Shown piece after piece: positions 1-7,508 of a stretch of 11,791 nucleotides of DNA. Under the pieces are notes generated by a model. That model did not search any database, was not told the origin of the DNA, and saw only the letters and a program-made list of their open reading frames with translations. This DNA is from CAZNER01 sp964572065 (GTDB taxonomy: Bacteria; Patescibacteriota; Dojkabacteria; JAHIVN01): contig CAZNER010000062.1 of the NCBI GenBank assembly GCA_964572065.1, positions 1 through 11,791 of the forward strand. Reading direction: 5' to 3'. The position numbers were made by a program, and so were the translations under genes. Each line of letters starts with the position of its first letter. Position 1 is the stretch's first letter.

Positions 1-64
1 TTTATTTTGCCTATTATTTTGAATAATATGGTTCTATTGTGTGAAATAGCAAAGTATCAATGAA

Positions 65-1402
65 TTAATCCTCATTATTTATCAAGTTTAATTTTATTGA
101 TGTTTGTAAAATTTCATCTTTAGTTAAGTAAGGATGAAGGAGCAAAAGGTTTGGATCATAATCTTTATCAATACTATATTGTTTTAATTCCTGATAATTG
201 AATCTGTTTCTTGCTTCTACCTCATTTTTATAATAAAGAGTTCTATAAGTTGCAAGTATAGAAAATGTTAATGTGAAAGAAGTTATTAATAAAGGGTAGA
301 TGTTTTTATATTGTTTTTTCCCATAAGTATATTTTATAAAGATTAAGCATAATAATATTATTGGAATTAGATAATAATATGCATATCTATATGAGAAGCT
401 TTGTTCAAAACCCATTTTGAATCGTGTTATAGAAATAAGTATAAAACAAGTAAAATAAAGAAATAGACTAAATACAAGTATAGGAAAAACTTTTTTACGG
501 GTTTTTAGATCATGTAATAAAACAAAAATATAGACTGAAAAGAAGAGTATAAATATTATAAATGCAATTCTAAGACAGGGGTTGCCGATAAAAGTAAGAG
601 ATCTTGATACATTATAAAAAGTTGCTTTTGAAAAGTAGTCTATTATACTTGGAATATTTTTTATTGAAAATGGTCCTGTATGCGATGTAATTTTTTCAGA
701 GCCAAATAGTTTGTAAATGACAAGATTAAAAACAAATATTACTAGGTATGGAATAGAATATTTTAGTGATAGATTTTTCTTTTTAAATAGTATAAAGAAA
801 ATAGTTGTTAATATTGGTAATATTAATCCATTACCAAAACAGTATGCTTGTACAAATGTAAAGAATAATGATAGATAGTAATTCTTTACATTTCTCTTTT
901 CTAGAAATATTTTTAGAAATATGAGAGAGATAAGAAAGAAACCGACATTTAATATTATTTGACTCTGGAAATTCCACAAAACATTCTCGTATTGAAAAGG
1001 GTGTAACATAAAGGCAAGAGTTCCAGCTATAGATAAAATATTTTCTTTTAAGATAAGCCATATTAAATATCCAAATGCAAAAGAAACTAAAGTATGTAAA
1101 ATTAGCATAATATAATGCATCATTAGAGGTGAGGCTTTCAAAATATTTATTTGAAAGTAATAAAAGATTCTCATAATAGGTAAAAAGTGTTCATTATGAG
1201 ATTTCCAAATATTAAAATCTCCCTCAGCTAGGTCTCTTAGCCAATCCCATTCATCCATGAAAAAGAAACTGAAATTTGTTCTCCATACAATAAAAGTTAC
1301 GATAAATAAAAAAGCAAGAAAAGAAATCCTAACTTTATTGTTTACTAGAAATTTATTAGATGTTAAGAATTGTTTTATAAAGTTGTCTTTTGATTTAATC
1401 AT
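65..1402 (-). CDS. Polytopic GT-C-like membrane protein, probable lipid-linked sugar glycosyltransferase
   Basis: A 445-residue integral membrane protein with about ten to twelve hydrophobic spans, the first at residues 24-42 and others near 94-118, 149-167, 177-208, 217-236, 278-299, 310-330, 346-366 and 376-396. Just after the first span comes an acidic and aromatic loop, FFMDEWDWL (D50, E51, D53), and then HNEHFLP (residues 69-75). An acidic motif in the first external loop, followed by many membrane spans, is the arrangement of GT-C glycosyltransferases (GT39/PMT-like), which use polyprenyl-phosphate sugars outside the membrane. The GT-C call is inference from layout; the family is not recognised with certainty. 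The ATG at 1402 has no clear Shine-Dalgarno. The gene diverges from the oxidoreductase operon at 1546 and may be a separate transcription unit. An O-antigen ligase, polymerase or plain hypothetical membrane protein is possible. Confidence 0.6.
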   Translation of the reverse strand: MIKSKDNFIKQFLTSNKFLVNNKVRISFLAFLFIVTFIVWRTNFSFFFMDEWDWLRDLAEGDFNIWKSHNEHFLPIMRIFYYFQINILKASPLMMHYIMLILHTLVSFAFGYLIWLILKENILSIAGTLAFMLHPFQYENVLWNFQSQIILNVGFFLISLIFLKIFLEKRNVKNYYLSLFFTFVQAYCFGNGLILPILTTIFFILFKKKNLSLKYSIPYLVIFVFNLVIYKLFGSEKITSHTGPFSIKNIPSIIDYFSKATFYNVSRSLTFIGNPCLRIAFIIFILFFSVYIFVLLHDLKTRKKVFPILVFSLFLYFTCFILISITRFKMGFEQSFSYRYAYYYLIPIILLCLIFIKYTYGKKQYKNIYPLLITSFTLTFSILATYRTLYYKNEVEARNRFNYQELKQYSIDKDYDPNLLLLHPYLTKDEILQTSIKLNLINNED

Positions 1403-1479
1403 ATCTTTTATTATTAAAATTTATCTAATTCATACAAATTATGCTATCTTATGTATGCATAAATATCAATTAGTTATGA

Positions 1480-1508
1480 TTGAATTTAAGAGGACAGATA
1501 TATATAAT
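1480..1508 (+). promoter_or_regulatory. Candidate sigma70-like promoter for the oxidoreductase-DUF362 pair
   Basis: TTGAAT at 1480-1485 and TATAAT at 1503-1508 are separated by 17 bp, which predicts a start near 1515 and a leader of about 30 nt before the ATG at 1546. The -10 is a perfect match and the -35 matches four of six positions. The background is very AT-rich, so chance matches are common. The spacing and position relative to the gene are the main support. Confidence 0.4.
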
Positions 1509-1545
1509 ATTATATCAGTTTAAATGGTATTTCAATAAAGGTATT

Positions 1546-2817
1546 ATGAATAAAAAAAAGCATATTCTAATATTAGGAGGTGGTTTGACTGGATTATCAA
1601 CAGCAAAATCTCTATCTAAGGAGTATAAAGTTACTATATTAGAAAAAAAGTCTTATCTAGGAGGACTTGCAGCAAGTTTCAAAAAAGGTGAATATCAAAT
1701 CCCTTTTTTCTATCATCATATAATTAAGCATAATTCGACTACTATAAAATATTTAAATGAATATGGTTTGTTAAAAAACGCAGAATGGAAAAAGATAAAA
1801 GTAGTTATTGCTTCAGATGGAGATTTATGTGATATATCTAATCCACTAGATCTTTTGAAATTTAATGCAGTAAGTTTATGGGGACGTTTTCGTTTTGGGT
1901 TGTTTGGACTTTATATGTTGTTTTTAGCAAATCCGGATAATATAGCTGATGATCAAGATGCCAGATCTTGGCTCATGAAAGTAGGAGGAAAGGAAGTGAC
2001 TAATACAATTTTTAATCATTTATATGCCCGTAATAAATTTAACATTGATTTGACTAAGATTTCTGCTAAACAGCTTGCTTGGAGGTTAAAAGAAAGAGAG
2101 GCTTTTGATCCTTTTACATATCCTGAAAAAGGGCTTCACATATTAGTTGATAACCTTGAAAAAGATATTGTAAAAAATGAAGGTATAATTGTTAAAGGGA
2201 GCAATGTGAAAAAAGTAATATTAGATAAAAAGATAGTTATAACGGATAAAAAAGAATATAAACCAGATATTGTAATTAATACAATTCCTATACCCGAATT
2301 TTTGAAAGTTGCTTCTCGAATTTCTATAAAATACAAAAGAAAGCTTAAGAGAATAAAGTACTGTCCAGCTGCATGTGTGATTTTCGGAACAAAAAAATTT
2401 TTAAATAAAAAGTATTACTGGATAAATGTTTTAGATGAAAGAGTTCATACTATTTTTCAGCATTCTATTCTTTGTGGTAAATATCCATGGAAGGTAAATT
2501 GGGTGCTTAGATATGGTGGTAGTGAGCAGGATTTAAATCTTTCGGATAAAAAAATTGAAAAGGAGTATTTAGGTGTAGTGAAGAAATATTTCCCAAAGTC
2601 AGATATCGTTTGGACTAAGGTGTTAAAAACAAAGTATGGAGAACCTGTATATGATAAGGACTATTCAAGTTATAAACCTGACTACTCTACTCCAATTAAA
2701 GACTTTTATAATGCTGGTATACAGGTTACATTCCCTAAAATTAGAAATATGAATTCTGCATTAGAGTCTGGAGAGAAAGTTGCTAAAATTGTATTTAATG
2801 ATTTTAAAGTAAGTTAA
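1546..2817 (+). CDS. FAD-dependent oxidoreductase, protoporphyrinogen-oxidase/amine-oxidase-like
   Basis: A 423-residue soluble flavoprotein. The N-terminus carries a Rossmann dinucleotide-binding fold: ILGGGLTG (GxGxxG-type, residues 9-16), then the ribose-binding acidic residue in ILEKK (E33), then LGGLAASF (38-45), typical of the amine-oxidase/HemY-like superfamily. The C-terminus has the matching second FAD contact, FYNAGIQVTFPKIRNMNSAL (about 387-406). Relatives in glycan loci are usually called NAD(P)/FAD-dependent oxidoreductases; the substrate here (sugar, isoprenoid or other) is unknown. The frame stays open upstream to a TTG at 1480, but I chose the ATG at 1546 because the Rossmann strand follows at once and AAAGG at 1537-1541 lies just upstream. 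It ends two bases before the DUF362 gene, so the two are almost certainly co-translated. UDP-galactopyranose mutase is less likely from the C-terminal pattern. Confidence 0.8.
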   Translation: MNKKKHILILGGGLTGLSTAKSLSKEYKVTILEKKSYLGGLAASFKKGEYQIPFFYHHIIKHNSTTIKYLNEYGLLKNAEWKKIKVVIASDGDLCDISNPLDLLKFNAVSLWGRFRFGLFGLYMLFLANPDNIADDQDARSWLMKVGGKEVTNTIFNHLYARNKFNIDLTKISAKQLAWRLKEREAFDPFTYPEKGLHILVDNLEKDIVKNEGIIVKGSNVKKVILDKKIVITDKKEYKPDIVINTIPIPEFLKVASRISIKYKRKLKRIKYCPAACVIFGTKKFLNKKYYWINVLDERVHTIFQHSILCGKYPWKVNWVLRYGGSEQDLNLSDKKIEKEYLGVVKKYFPKSDIVWTKVLKTKYGEPVYDKDYSSYKPDYSTPIKDFYNAGIQVTFPKIRNMNSALESGEKVAKIVFNDFKVS

Positions 2818-2819
2818 TT

Positions 2820-3848
2820 ATGAAAAAATCAAAATCGGTTGTTGCCGTAAAATATTCTCGTCCTGATGTTTTTAGAGCCGTTAAAGATGCTATGGAATTA
2901 GCAGAGTGGAATAAATATATAAGAAAAGATGAACCGGTAGCTTTGAAGCCTAATCTAGGATGGGATTTTATGTTTCCGGGGGCTATATCGTCACCGTGGG
3001 TTATCGAAGGTGTTGTGAAAGTAATAAAAGAAAAAGTTAAGAAAGTATATATGGTTGAGTCAGATCAGGTTTTAGTTAAAGCGGATAAGGTTTTTAAAAT
3101 GACTGGTATGAATAAGATATGTGACAAATATGATATTGAATGGGTAAACATGTCAAAGGGTAAATTTGAGACGATACATCTTGAAGATGCCTATGTGTTA
3201 CATGAAGTAGATATACCTGAAATATTAACTAGGACTCAATTAATTACTTTACCTTTGATGAAAACACATGGTAAAACAACTATTACCGGAGCTTTAAAAA
3301 ATCAATGGGGATGTTTGAGGAAGTTAAGGCATAACTATCATTTAGTTGTTAATCAAGCTTTGGCAGATATAAATAGTATAGCAAAAGCAAAGTTTTGTGT
3401 TATGGATGGAACAGTAGGTTTAGAAGGAGATGGACCAAAGTCTGGGATACCAAAAGTAACTAATCTAGTTTTAGCAAGTGCCGATCCAGTTGCAATAGAT
3501 ACTGTAGCTTCAAAAATAATGGGATTTGATTCAAAAGAAATAAAGCATTTAGAAATTTGCAATAATAAGAAGATTGGAGAGAATAATCTTGATAAGATAG
3601 ATATCAAAGGTGAAGATATATCTAAGTATCAATACCATTTTGAACCTGCAAGTCATAATATAGTTTCAAAGGTTGAGTTGTTTTTTAGAAAATCGTTTCT
3701 AAGACCCTTGGTTTTTAAAACCAATATATTAGATATAATGTGCTTTGGCGCTAAATTTTGGTATTGGATATGGGAAAATTTCGGACCTGGTAAAAAGAGG
3801 CAAGCTGAGATATTTAAAGATTCTTTTTATGGTGAGCAGTGGAAATAG
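2820..3848 (+). CDS. DUF362 domain-containing protein
   Basis: A 342-residue protein with the DUF362 pattern: VALKPNLGWDF (40-50), LITLPLMKTHGKTTITGALK followed by NQWG (141-164), MDGTVGLEGDGPKSGIPK (195-212) and ADPVAIDTVASKIMG (221-235). DUF362 is an uncharacterised domain often found with or near iron-sulphur proteins. This copy has no 4Fe-4S ferredoxin motif, only scattered cysteines, so it is a stand-alone DUF362 type. About 75 residues after the core, rich in aromatic and basic residues, close the protein. The ATG at 2820 follows the upstream TAA by two bases and has no independent ribosome binding site, so translation is probably coupled to the flavoprotein gene. That pairing suggests a shared redox or modification step, but this is inference and no reaction can be assigned. 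Confidence 0.82.
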   Translation: MKKSKSVVAVKYSRPDVFRAVKDAMELAEWNKYIRKDEPVALKPNLGWDFMFPGAISSPWVIEGVVKVIKEKVKKVYMVESDQVLVKADKVFKMTGMNKICDKYDIEWVNMSKGKFETIHLEDAYVLHEVDIPEILTRTQLITLPLMKTHGKTTITGALKNQWGCLRKLRHNYHLVVNQALADINSIAKAKFCVMDGTVGLEGDGPKSGIPKVTNLVLASADPVAIDTVASKIMGFDSKEIKHLEICNNKKIGENNLDKIDIKGEDISKYQYHFEPASHNIVSKVELFFRKSFLRPLVFKTNILDIMCFGAKFWYWIWENFGPGKKRQAEIFKDSFYGEQWK

Positions 3849-3872
3849 GATGGATTTAGAAGTATAGAAGAC

Positions 3873-3901
3873 TGGATATGTAAATATCCTTTTTATATAA
3901 T
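3873..3901 (+). promoter_or_regulatory. Candidate promoter for the dehydrogenase gene, overlapping the terminator
   Basis: TGGATA (3873-3878, four of six consensus positions) and a perfect TATAAT (3896-3901) are 17 bp apart. The predicted start near 3908 gives a leader of about 26 nt to the ATG at 3934. The -35 lies in the left arm of the candidate terminator stem. If the host were archaeal, the same AT-rich block at 3891-3900 could instead serve as a TATA box. Confidence 0.33.
3874..3894 (+). terminator. Weak candidate intrinsic terminator after the DUF362 gene
   Basis: A 6-bp stem (GGATAT at 3874-3879, ATATCC at 3884-3889) with a GTAA loop is followed directly by five T residues (3890-3894). 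It lies 25 bases after the DUF362 stop, in the right place to end that transcript. The stem is short and AT-rich, so termination would be partial at best. Confidence 0.35.
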
Positions 3902-3933
3902 AATGAAATGTATTGTCTTTTAAATCTAAATTT

Positions 3934-5208
3934 ATGAAAAAAGTTAGCGTCATTGGTCTTGGTTATGTTGGACTTCCTCTTTTATGTGCAATAGCAAAAA
4001 GCGGGAAATATAAAGCTTTTGGATACGATATAAATGCAGATTTAGTAAAGAGTATAAATAAAAAAATATGTCCAATAGAAGATGATCAATGTAGAAGGGA
4101 TATAAAGGAAGTAGATATATCCGTTTCTGACAAAACTGATGTATTAAAAGGAAGCGATATATTTATAATTTGTGTCCCTACTCCGGTCTCCAAGAATTAT
4201 GTTCCTAATTATGGTCCAGTTGAATCTGCTGCAAAAATAGCATCAAGGTATCTAAAGAAAGGAGGAACAATTATTCTAGAATCTACTGTTAATCCAGGGA
4301 CTTGTGAAGAAGTTGTTCTGCCTATTATTGAGAAGGAAGCTAAATTAAAAGTTAGCAAAGATTTCATATTAGCTCATTGTCCTGAAAGAATTAATCCAGG
4401 AGATGATAAGTGGAATGTTTATAATATTCCGCGAAATATTGGAAGTTTACCAGAGAAAAGTGTTAAAGAAGTTGCTGATTTTTATAGAAGTTTCTTAAAA
4501 GCAGAGGTTAATGAAGTTTCAACTTTAAAAATAGCAGAAGCAACTAAAATAGTTGAAAATACATTTAGAGATATAAATATTGCATATGTTAATGAACTTG
4601 CTATGTCATTTGATACGTTAGGTATTGATCTGATCGAAACTTTAAAAGGAGCCTCAAATAAACCGTTTGCTTTTATGGTTCATTGGCCCGGAAGAGGTGT
4701 TGGAGGACACTGTATAGCAGTAGATCCTTATTACCTTATTAACAGAGCTGCTAAGAGTGGTTTTACACATAGTTTCTTAAAGATTGCTAGAGATGTAAAT
4801 AATAATATGCCAAAATATACAGTTAAAAGATTACAATTAGCTCTAAATGAGGTTCGTATGCCTATAAATGGAACAAAAATTGCTCTTCTAGGATTGAGCT
4901 ACAAAGAGAATGTAGGTGATCTTCGTGAGAGTCCTTGTTTAAAAATCCGTACTTTGCTTAAAAATCTCGGAGCTGATTTAAAGATATATGATCCTTATTT
5001 ACCCAAATTATCTAATGTAAAGAGTCCTGAAGATGCTTTAAAAGATACTGAGGCAGTTTTACTTTGTACTGCTCATGATGAGTTCAAAGTATTGGATGAT
5101 ATTTTATCTGATTATAAAACTATTAAAGTAGTAGTAGATGGTATGAATAAACTTGATAAAGATAAAATTATAAAATTAGGTATTGTGTATCGAGGTATTG
5201 GGAGGTAA
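3934..5208 (+). CDS. UDP-N-acetylhexosamine 6-dehydrogenase (WecC/WbpA/TviB family)
   Basis: A 424-residue nucleotide-sugar dehydrogenase that oxidises C6 of a UDP-HexNAc to the uronic acid in two NAD-dependent steps in the cytoplasm. The NAD-binding motif VIGLGYVGLP sits at the N-terminus, CVPTPV and ESTVNPGT follow, and the central helix has EATKIVENTFRDINIAYVNE with the conserved Lys and Asn. The catalytic cysteine is Cys260 in GVGGHCIAVDPYYL. The C-terminal UDP-binding domain carries LGLSYKENVGDLRESP. The ENTFRDINIA form resembles UDP-GlcNAc and UDP-ManNAc dehydrogenases more than UDP-glucose dehydrogenase; which HexNAc is used cannot be told. The frame is open back to a TTG at 3913, but the ATG at 3934 places the Rossmann strand correctly. 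No Shine-Dalgarno is seen. A dead relative of its 3' end lies at 6313-6487. Confidence 0.88.
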   Translation: MKKVSVIGLGYVGLPLLCAIAKSGKYKAFGYDINADLVKSINKKICPIEDDQCRRDIKEVDISVSDKTDVLKGSDIFIICVPTPVSKNYVPNYGPVESAAKIASRYLKKGGTIILESTVNPGTCEEVVLPIIEKEAKLKVSKDFILAHCPERINPGDDKWNVYNIPRNIGSLPEKSVKEVADFYRSFLKAEVNEVSTLKIAEATKIVENTFRDINIAYVNELAMSFDTLGIDLIETLKGASNKPFAFMVHWPGRGVGGHCIAVDPYYLINRAAKSGFTHSFLKIARDVNNNMPKYTVKRLQLALNEVRMPINGTKIALLGLSYKENVGDLRESPCLKIRTLLKNLGADLKIYDPYLPKLSNVKSPEDALKDTEAVLLCTAHDEFKVLDDILSDYKTIKVVVDGMNKLDKDKIIKLGIVYRGIGR

Positions 5209-5241
5209 GATATATTATATAACATAAGGAGTATTCAGATT

Positions 5242-5425
5242 ATGAAGTTAGTAATATTCTTAATCTGCTTAAATGAATAAAAGGCTATTGGGGAATTACT
5301 AAGTCTAATTCTCAGGAGAATCGAAGGGATTGATAAGATAGAAAAACTTGTAACTGATTAATGATGCTAAGTTTTTAGGAGCTATGATTATTATATTTAC
5401 CTTCTCTCTCTTGTTATTTATTTAA
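5242..5425 (+). pseudogene. Decayed 5' fragment of a family-2 glycosyltransferase (paralogue of the gene at 6528)
   Basis: Translation from the ATG at 5242 gives MKLVIFLICLNE, a TAA stop, then KAIGELLSLILRRIEGIDK and IEKLVTD before more stops. Over its first 39 codons it matches the start of the intact glycosyltransferase at 6528 at about 25 positions, including IGIDKIEKLV-like text. DNA similarity continues with a deletion through GCTAAG (5366-5371) and perhaps GGAGCT (5378-5383). In another frame, 5372-5422 encodes a hydrophobic run, FLGAMIIIFTFSLLLFI, that may correspond to the last membrane helix of the intact gene, but that part is uncertain. A good Shine-Dalgarno, AAGGAG (5226-5231), survives upstream. 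It follows the intact dehydrogenase by 33 bases, the same order as the intact genes would have. Confidence 0.8.
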
Positions 5426-5448
5426 TATCTCCCACTACAAAAAAATCT

Positions 5449-6186
5449 CTATTTATAACACTTTATAAATAATCTTGCCTTAAAAAACTTTCCAAATATC
5501 GGTATATAACTTAAGAAATGGAAAAGGTGTAATAGTTTTATATAGTGTGGAATATAGTTTATTTCTATCTTCTTAAAACCGACATTTTTTATAAGTAGCT
5601 GTTCGTATTCAATATCAGTTCTTATTCCAATATGACCTTTTGATTGTTTTAGTAGCCCATATTTCTTTAGAAATTCAAGGATATATCTACCATTGGGAGT
5701 GTGGATGTATAGAATACCATTACTTTTTAAAGTTGTCTTTATTGCCTGAAAGATAATTTTAAAATCATTATCATATAGGTGTTCACTAAAATCAAATGCA
5801 AAAGCTACATCAAATTTACGATTATTTGTTTTTGAAAATCTAGTTATATCATTACAGAAAAATTGACAATTTAATAACTTTTTAACTTTTTTTCTTCGTT
5901 TTGCTATTTGAATGAATGAGCTGGAAAAGTCAATACCTGTATAAGTATTAATTTGTTTATAAATAATATCTGCTAATAAACCATTACCGCAACCAAAATC
6001 AACTACATCATATGTATGCTTTAGTTTTATATGACTAACTATATTCACGAGACGTTGTTTTTGTTGTTTATACTTAGAAAGATTAGGATGGTGTGATTGT
6101 TTATCATTAATAATCTCCATCCATCTATGTTTTTTATTTAGCCTATAAATTAGTTTTAATTCATGCTTGTTTAATTTTTTAGCCAT
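5449..6186 (-). CDS. Class I SAM-dependent methyltransferase
   Basis: A 245-residue cytosolic methyltransferase. Motif I is VVDFGCGNG (61-69), the SAM-ribose acidic residue is D86 in GIDFS, and the later strand reads FDVAFAFDFSEHLYDND (125-141), followed by LKSNGILYIHTPNGR. This is the Methyltransf_11/25-like fold common in glycan clusters, where such enzymes methylate sugars or lipid carriers; the substrate is unknown. The C-terminal 40 residues are basic and aromatic and may touch the membrane. The start at 6186 is supported by AAGGA five bases upstream on the minus strand. It is the only minus-strand gene between the two halves of a broken dehydrogenase-glycosyltransferase duplication, so it probably arrived there after, or as part of, the rearrangement. 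Confidence 0.82.
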   Translation of the reverse strand: MAKKLNKHELKLIYRLNKKHRWMEIINDKQSHHPNLSKYKQQKQRLVNIVSHIKLKHTYDVVDFGCGNGLLADIIYKQINTYTGIDFSSSFIQIAKRRKKVKKLLNCQFFCNDITRFSKTNNRKFDVAFAFDFSEHLYDNDFKIIFQAIKTTLKSNGILYIHTPNGRYILEFLKKYGLLKQSKGHIGIRTDIEYEQLLIKNVGFKKIEINYIPHYIKLLHLFHFLSYIPIFGKFFKARLFIKCYK

Positions 6187-6243
6187 ATGTATCCTTAAGT
6201 ATATAATTTTTTTAATTAAAAAGAAATTTTCCTAACCTTCTCT

Positions 6244-6273
6244 ATTATAAGTTATACTTTATTTTGTTGTAAA
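6244..6273 (-). promoter_or_regulatory. Candidate promoter for the methyltransferase gene
   Basis: Read on the minus strand, TTTACA (6273-6268, five of six positions) and a perfect TATAAT (6249-6244) are 18 bp apart. This predicts a start near 6237 and a leader of about 50 nt to the ATG at 6186. It would give the inserted methyltransferase its own transcription, opposite to its neighbours. The AT-rich background limits confidence. Confidence 0.35.
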
Positions 6274-6312
6274 GATGTGTGTACTGGAATAGACATTACT
6301 TTTTTCTATAAA

Positions 6313-6487
6313 TTTTACACAATTGGAAAGTTTCTAACTTTATATCCTTAACAGTATACTAATGATAGGCCAAAATATACAATAAAAAGCTTAAAGGATG
6401 CTTTGAAAGAAGTTGAAGCGATTTTAATTTGTACTGTAGATAATGAGTTTGAAGATGTGAATTGTATATAAAGGAGTTAGGAGGTAA
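6313..6487 (+). pseudogene. Decayed 3' fragment of a nucleotide-sugar dehydrogenase (paralogue of the gene at 3934)
   Basis: From 6361 the frame reads NDRPKYTIKS and then, after an internal loss of roughly 200 bp, LKDALKEVEAILICTVDNEF. The intact dehydrogenase has NNMPKYTVKR and EDALKDTEAVLLCTAHDEF at the matching places. A second deletion with a frame change leads to VYKGVRR and TAA at 6464-6487, matching the intact C-terminus VYRGIGR and its stop. Weaker similarity (TTTTACACA, AGTTTCT) around 6313-6335 suggests the fragment begins there. It cannot encode a working enzyme. It precedes the intact glycosyltransferase, mirroring the intact dehydrogenase that precedes the dead glycosyltransferase fragment at 5242. 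Confidence 0.82.
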
Positions 6488-6527
6488 AATGCAATGTACA
6501 GTTATATCTATTTTATTATATTTTTAT

Positions 6528-7499
6528 ATGAAATTAGTAGTATTTTCAAGTTGTATAAATGAAGAAAAAACGATAGGGAAAGTATTAGATTTGGTACCAA
6601 AAAGGATAAAGGGAATAGATAAAATTGAGAAATTAGTGATAGACGATGGAAGTACAGATAATACAGCTAAGATTGCAAGGGAAAAAGGAGCTAAAGTATT
6701 TTCAAATGGATCTCAGAAGCACCTAGCCTACTCCTTTCAGAAAGCCGTATCAAGAGCTTTAGATATAGGAGCTGATCTAGCGGTTAATATTGATGGTGAT
6801 TTGCAGTTTAATCCGAAGGAAATATCAAAGTTAGTAGAACCTATTATAAAACAGGAAGCTGATTTTGTTGCTGGTGATCGTTTTACTGATATGAATTCGA
6901 GTAAAAGAAGAAAACCTAAAGATATGCCAGCTTCAAAGTATTATGGAAATATATTAGGAACTTATATTATTAGTAAATTGTCTGGCAGAAAATTTAAGGA
7001 CGTAACTTGTGGATTTAGGGCTTATAGTAGAGAGGCACTATTGAACTTAAATATTAATAGCAAGTATACATATACACAAGAATCATTTCAAGTACTTGCT
7101 TCAAAAAAGATAAATATTAAGCAAGTACCGGTATCTGTAAAGTATTATCCAGGCAGGAAATCTAGAGTTGTCTTAGGTGTTTTTAAATTTATTACTGGAT
7201 CCGCATTAAATATTTTAAGAGCTTTTAGAGATTTTGCTCCATTATCATTTTTCGGAATACTATCTTTGATAAGTTTTTCAATAGGATTAGGTTTATCTAT
7301 ATTTCTTTTTGTCCATCTAGTGAGAACCAGATCTTTTACACCTTATAAATTTATTGGGTTTGGAGCAATATATTTTATATCTTTAAGTTTAGTAACTTTT
7401 CTTTTTGGTTTACTGGCAGATATGTTTGATCGATTTTTGAATAATCAGGAAAAAGTACTTTATCAGTTAAAAAAATTAAGTTATAAAAATAACAAGTAA
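6528..7499 (+). CDS. Family-2 glycosyltransferase, DPM/GtrB-like, with two C-terminal membrane helices
   Basis: A 323-residue GT-A enzyme that would move a sugar from a nucleotide donor to a polyprenyl phosphate or related acceptor at the inner membrane face. Visible motifs are DDGSTDNT (39-46), the metal-binding DGD (89-91) in VNIDGDLQF, TCGFRAYSREAL and the acceptor-side YTYTQESF. Two hydrophobic segments (about 238-262 and 275-300) form a membrane hairpin, as in dolichol-phosphate mannose synthase relatives. I place the start at the ATG at 6528 because family members begin there and the dead paralogue also begins MKLV. An in-frame ATG at 6489 follows a strong AGGAGG (6479-6484) and would add 13 hydrophobic residues. 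That apparent ribosome site coincides with the last codons of the dead dehydrogenase. The next gene starts nine bases after its stop, so they are probably one operon. Confidence 0.85.
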   Translation: MKLVVFSSCINEEKTIGKVLDLVPKRIKGIDKIEKLVIDDGSTDNTAKIAREKGAKVFSNGSQKHLAYSFQKAVSRALDIGADLAVNIDGDLQFNPKEISKLVEPIIKQEADFVAGDRFTDMNSSKRRKPKDMPASKYYGNILGTYIISKLSGRKFKDVTCGFRAYSREALLNLNINSKYTYTQESFQVLASKKINIKQVPVSVKYYPGRKSRVVLGVFKFITGSALNILRAFRDFAPLSFFGILSLISFSIGLGLSIFLFVHLVRTRSFTPYKFIGFGAIYFISLSLVTFLFGLLADMFDRFLNNQEKVLYQLKKLSYKNNK

Positions 7500-7508
7500 T
7501 ATAAAATT

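Noticed and set aside
12..28. An AT-only 7-bp stem with a 3-base loop beyond the end of the GT-C-like gene
   Set aside because: No T-tract follows on the minus strand and the stem has no G-C pairs, so it does not support a terminator call.
3708..3724. A 17-base palindrome, TTGGTTTT-T-AAAACCAA, near the end of the DUF362 gene
   Set aside because: It has no loop, lies in coding sequence and is not followed by a T run, so it is not a terminator. It is probably a chance AT-rich palindrome.
5449..6186. The methyltransferase as cargo of a transposon or integron
   Set aside because: No transposase, integrase, terminal inverted repeats or attC-like structure is visible; only a 9-bp direct repeat flanks it.
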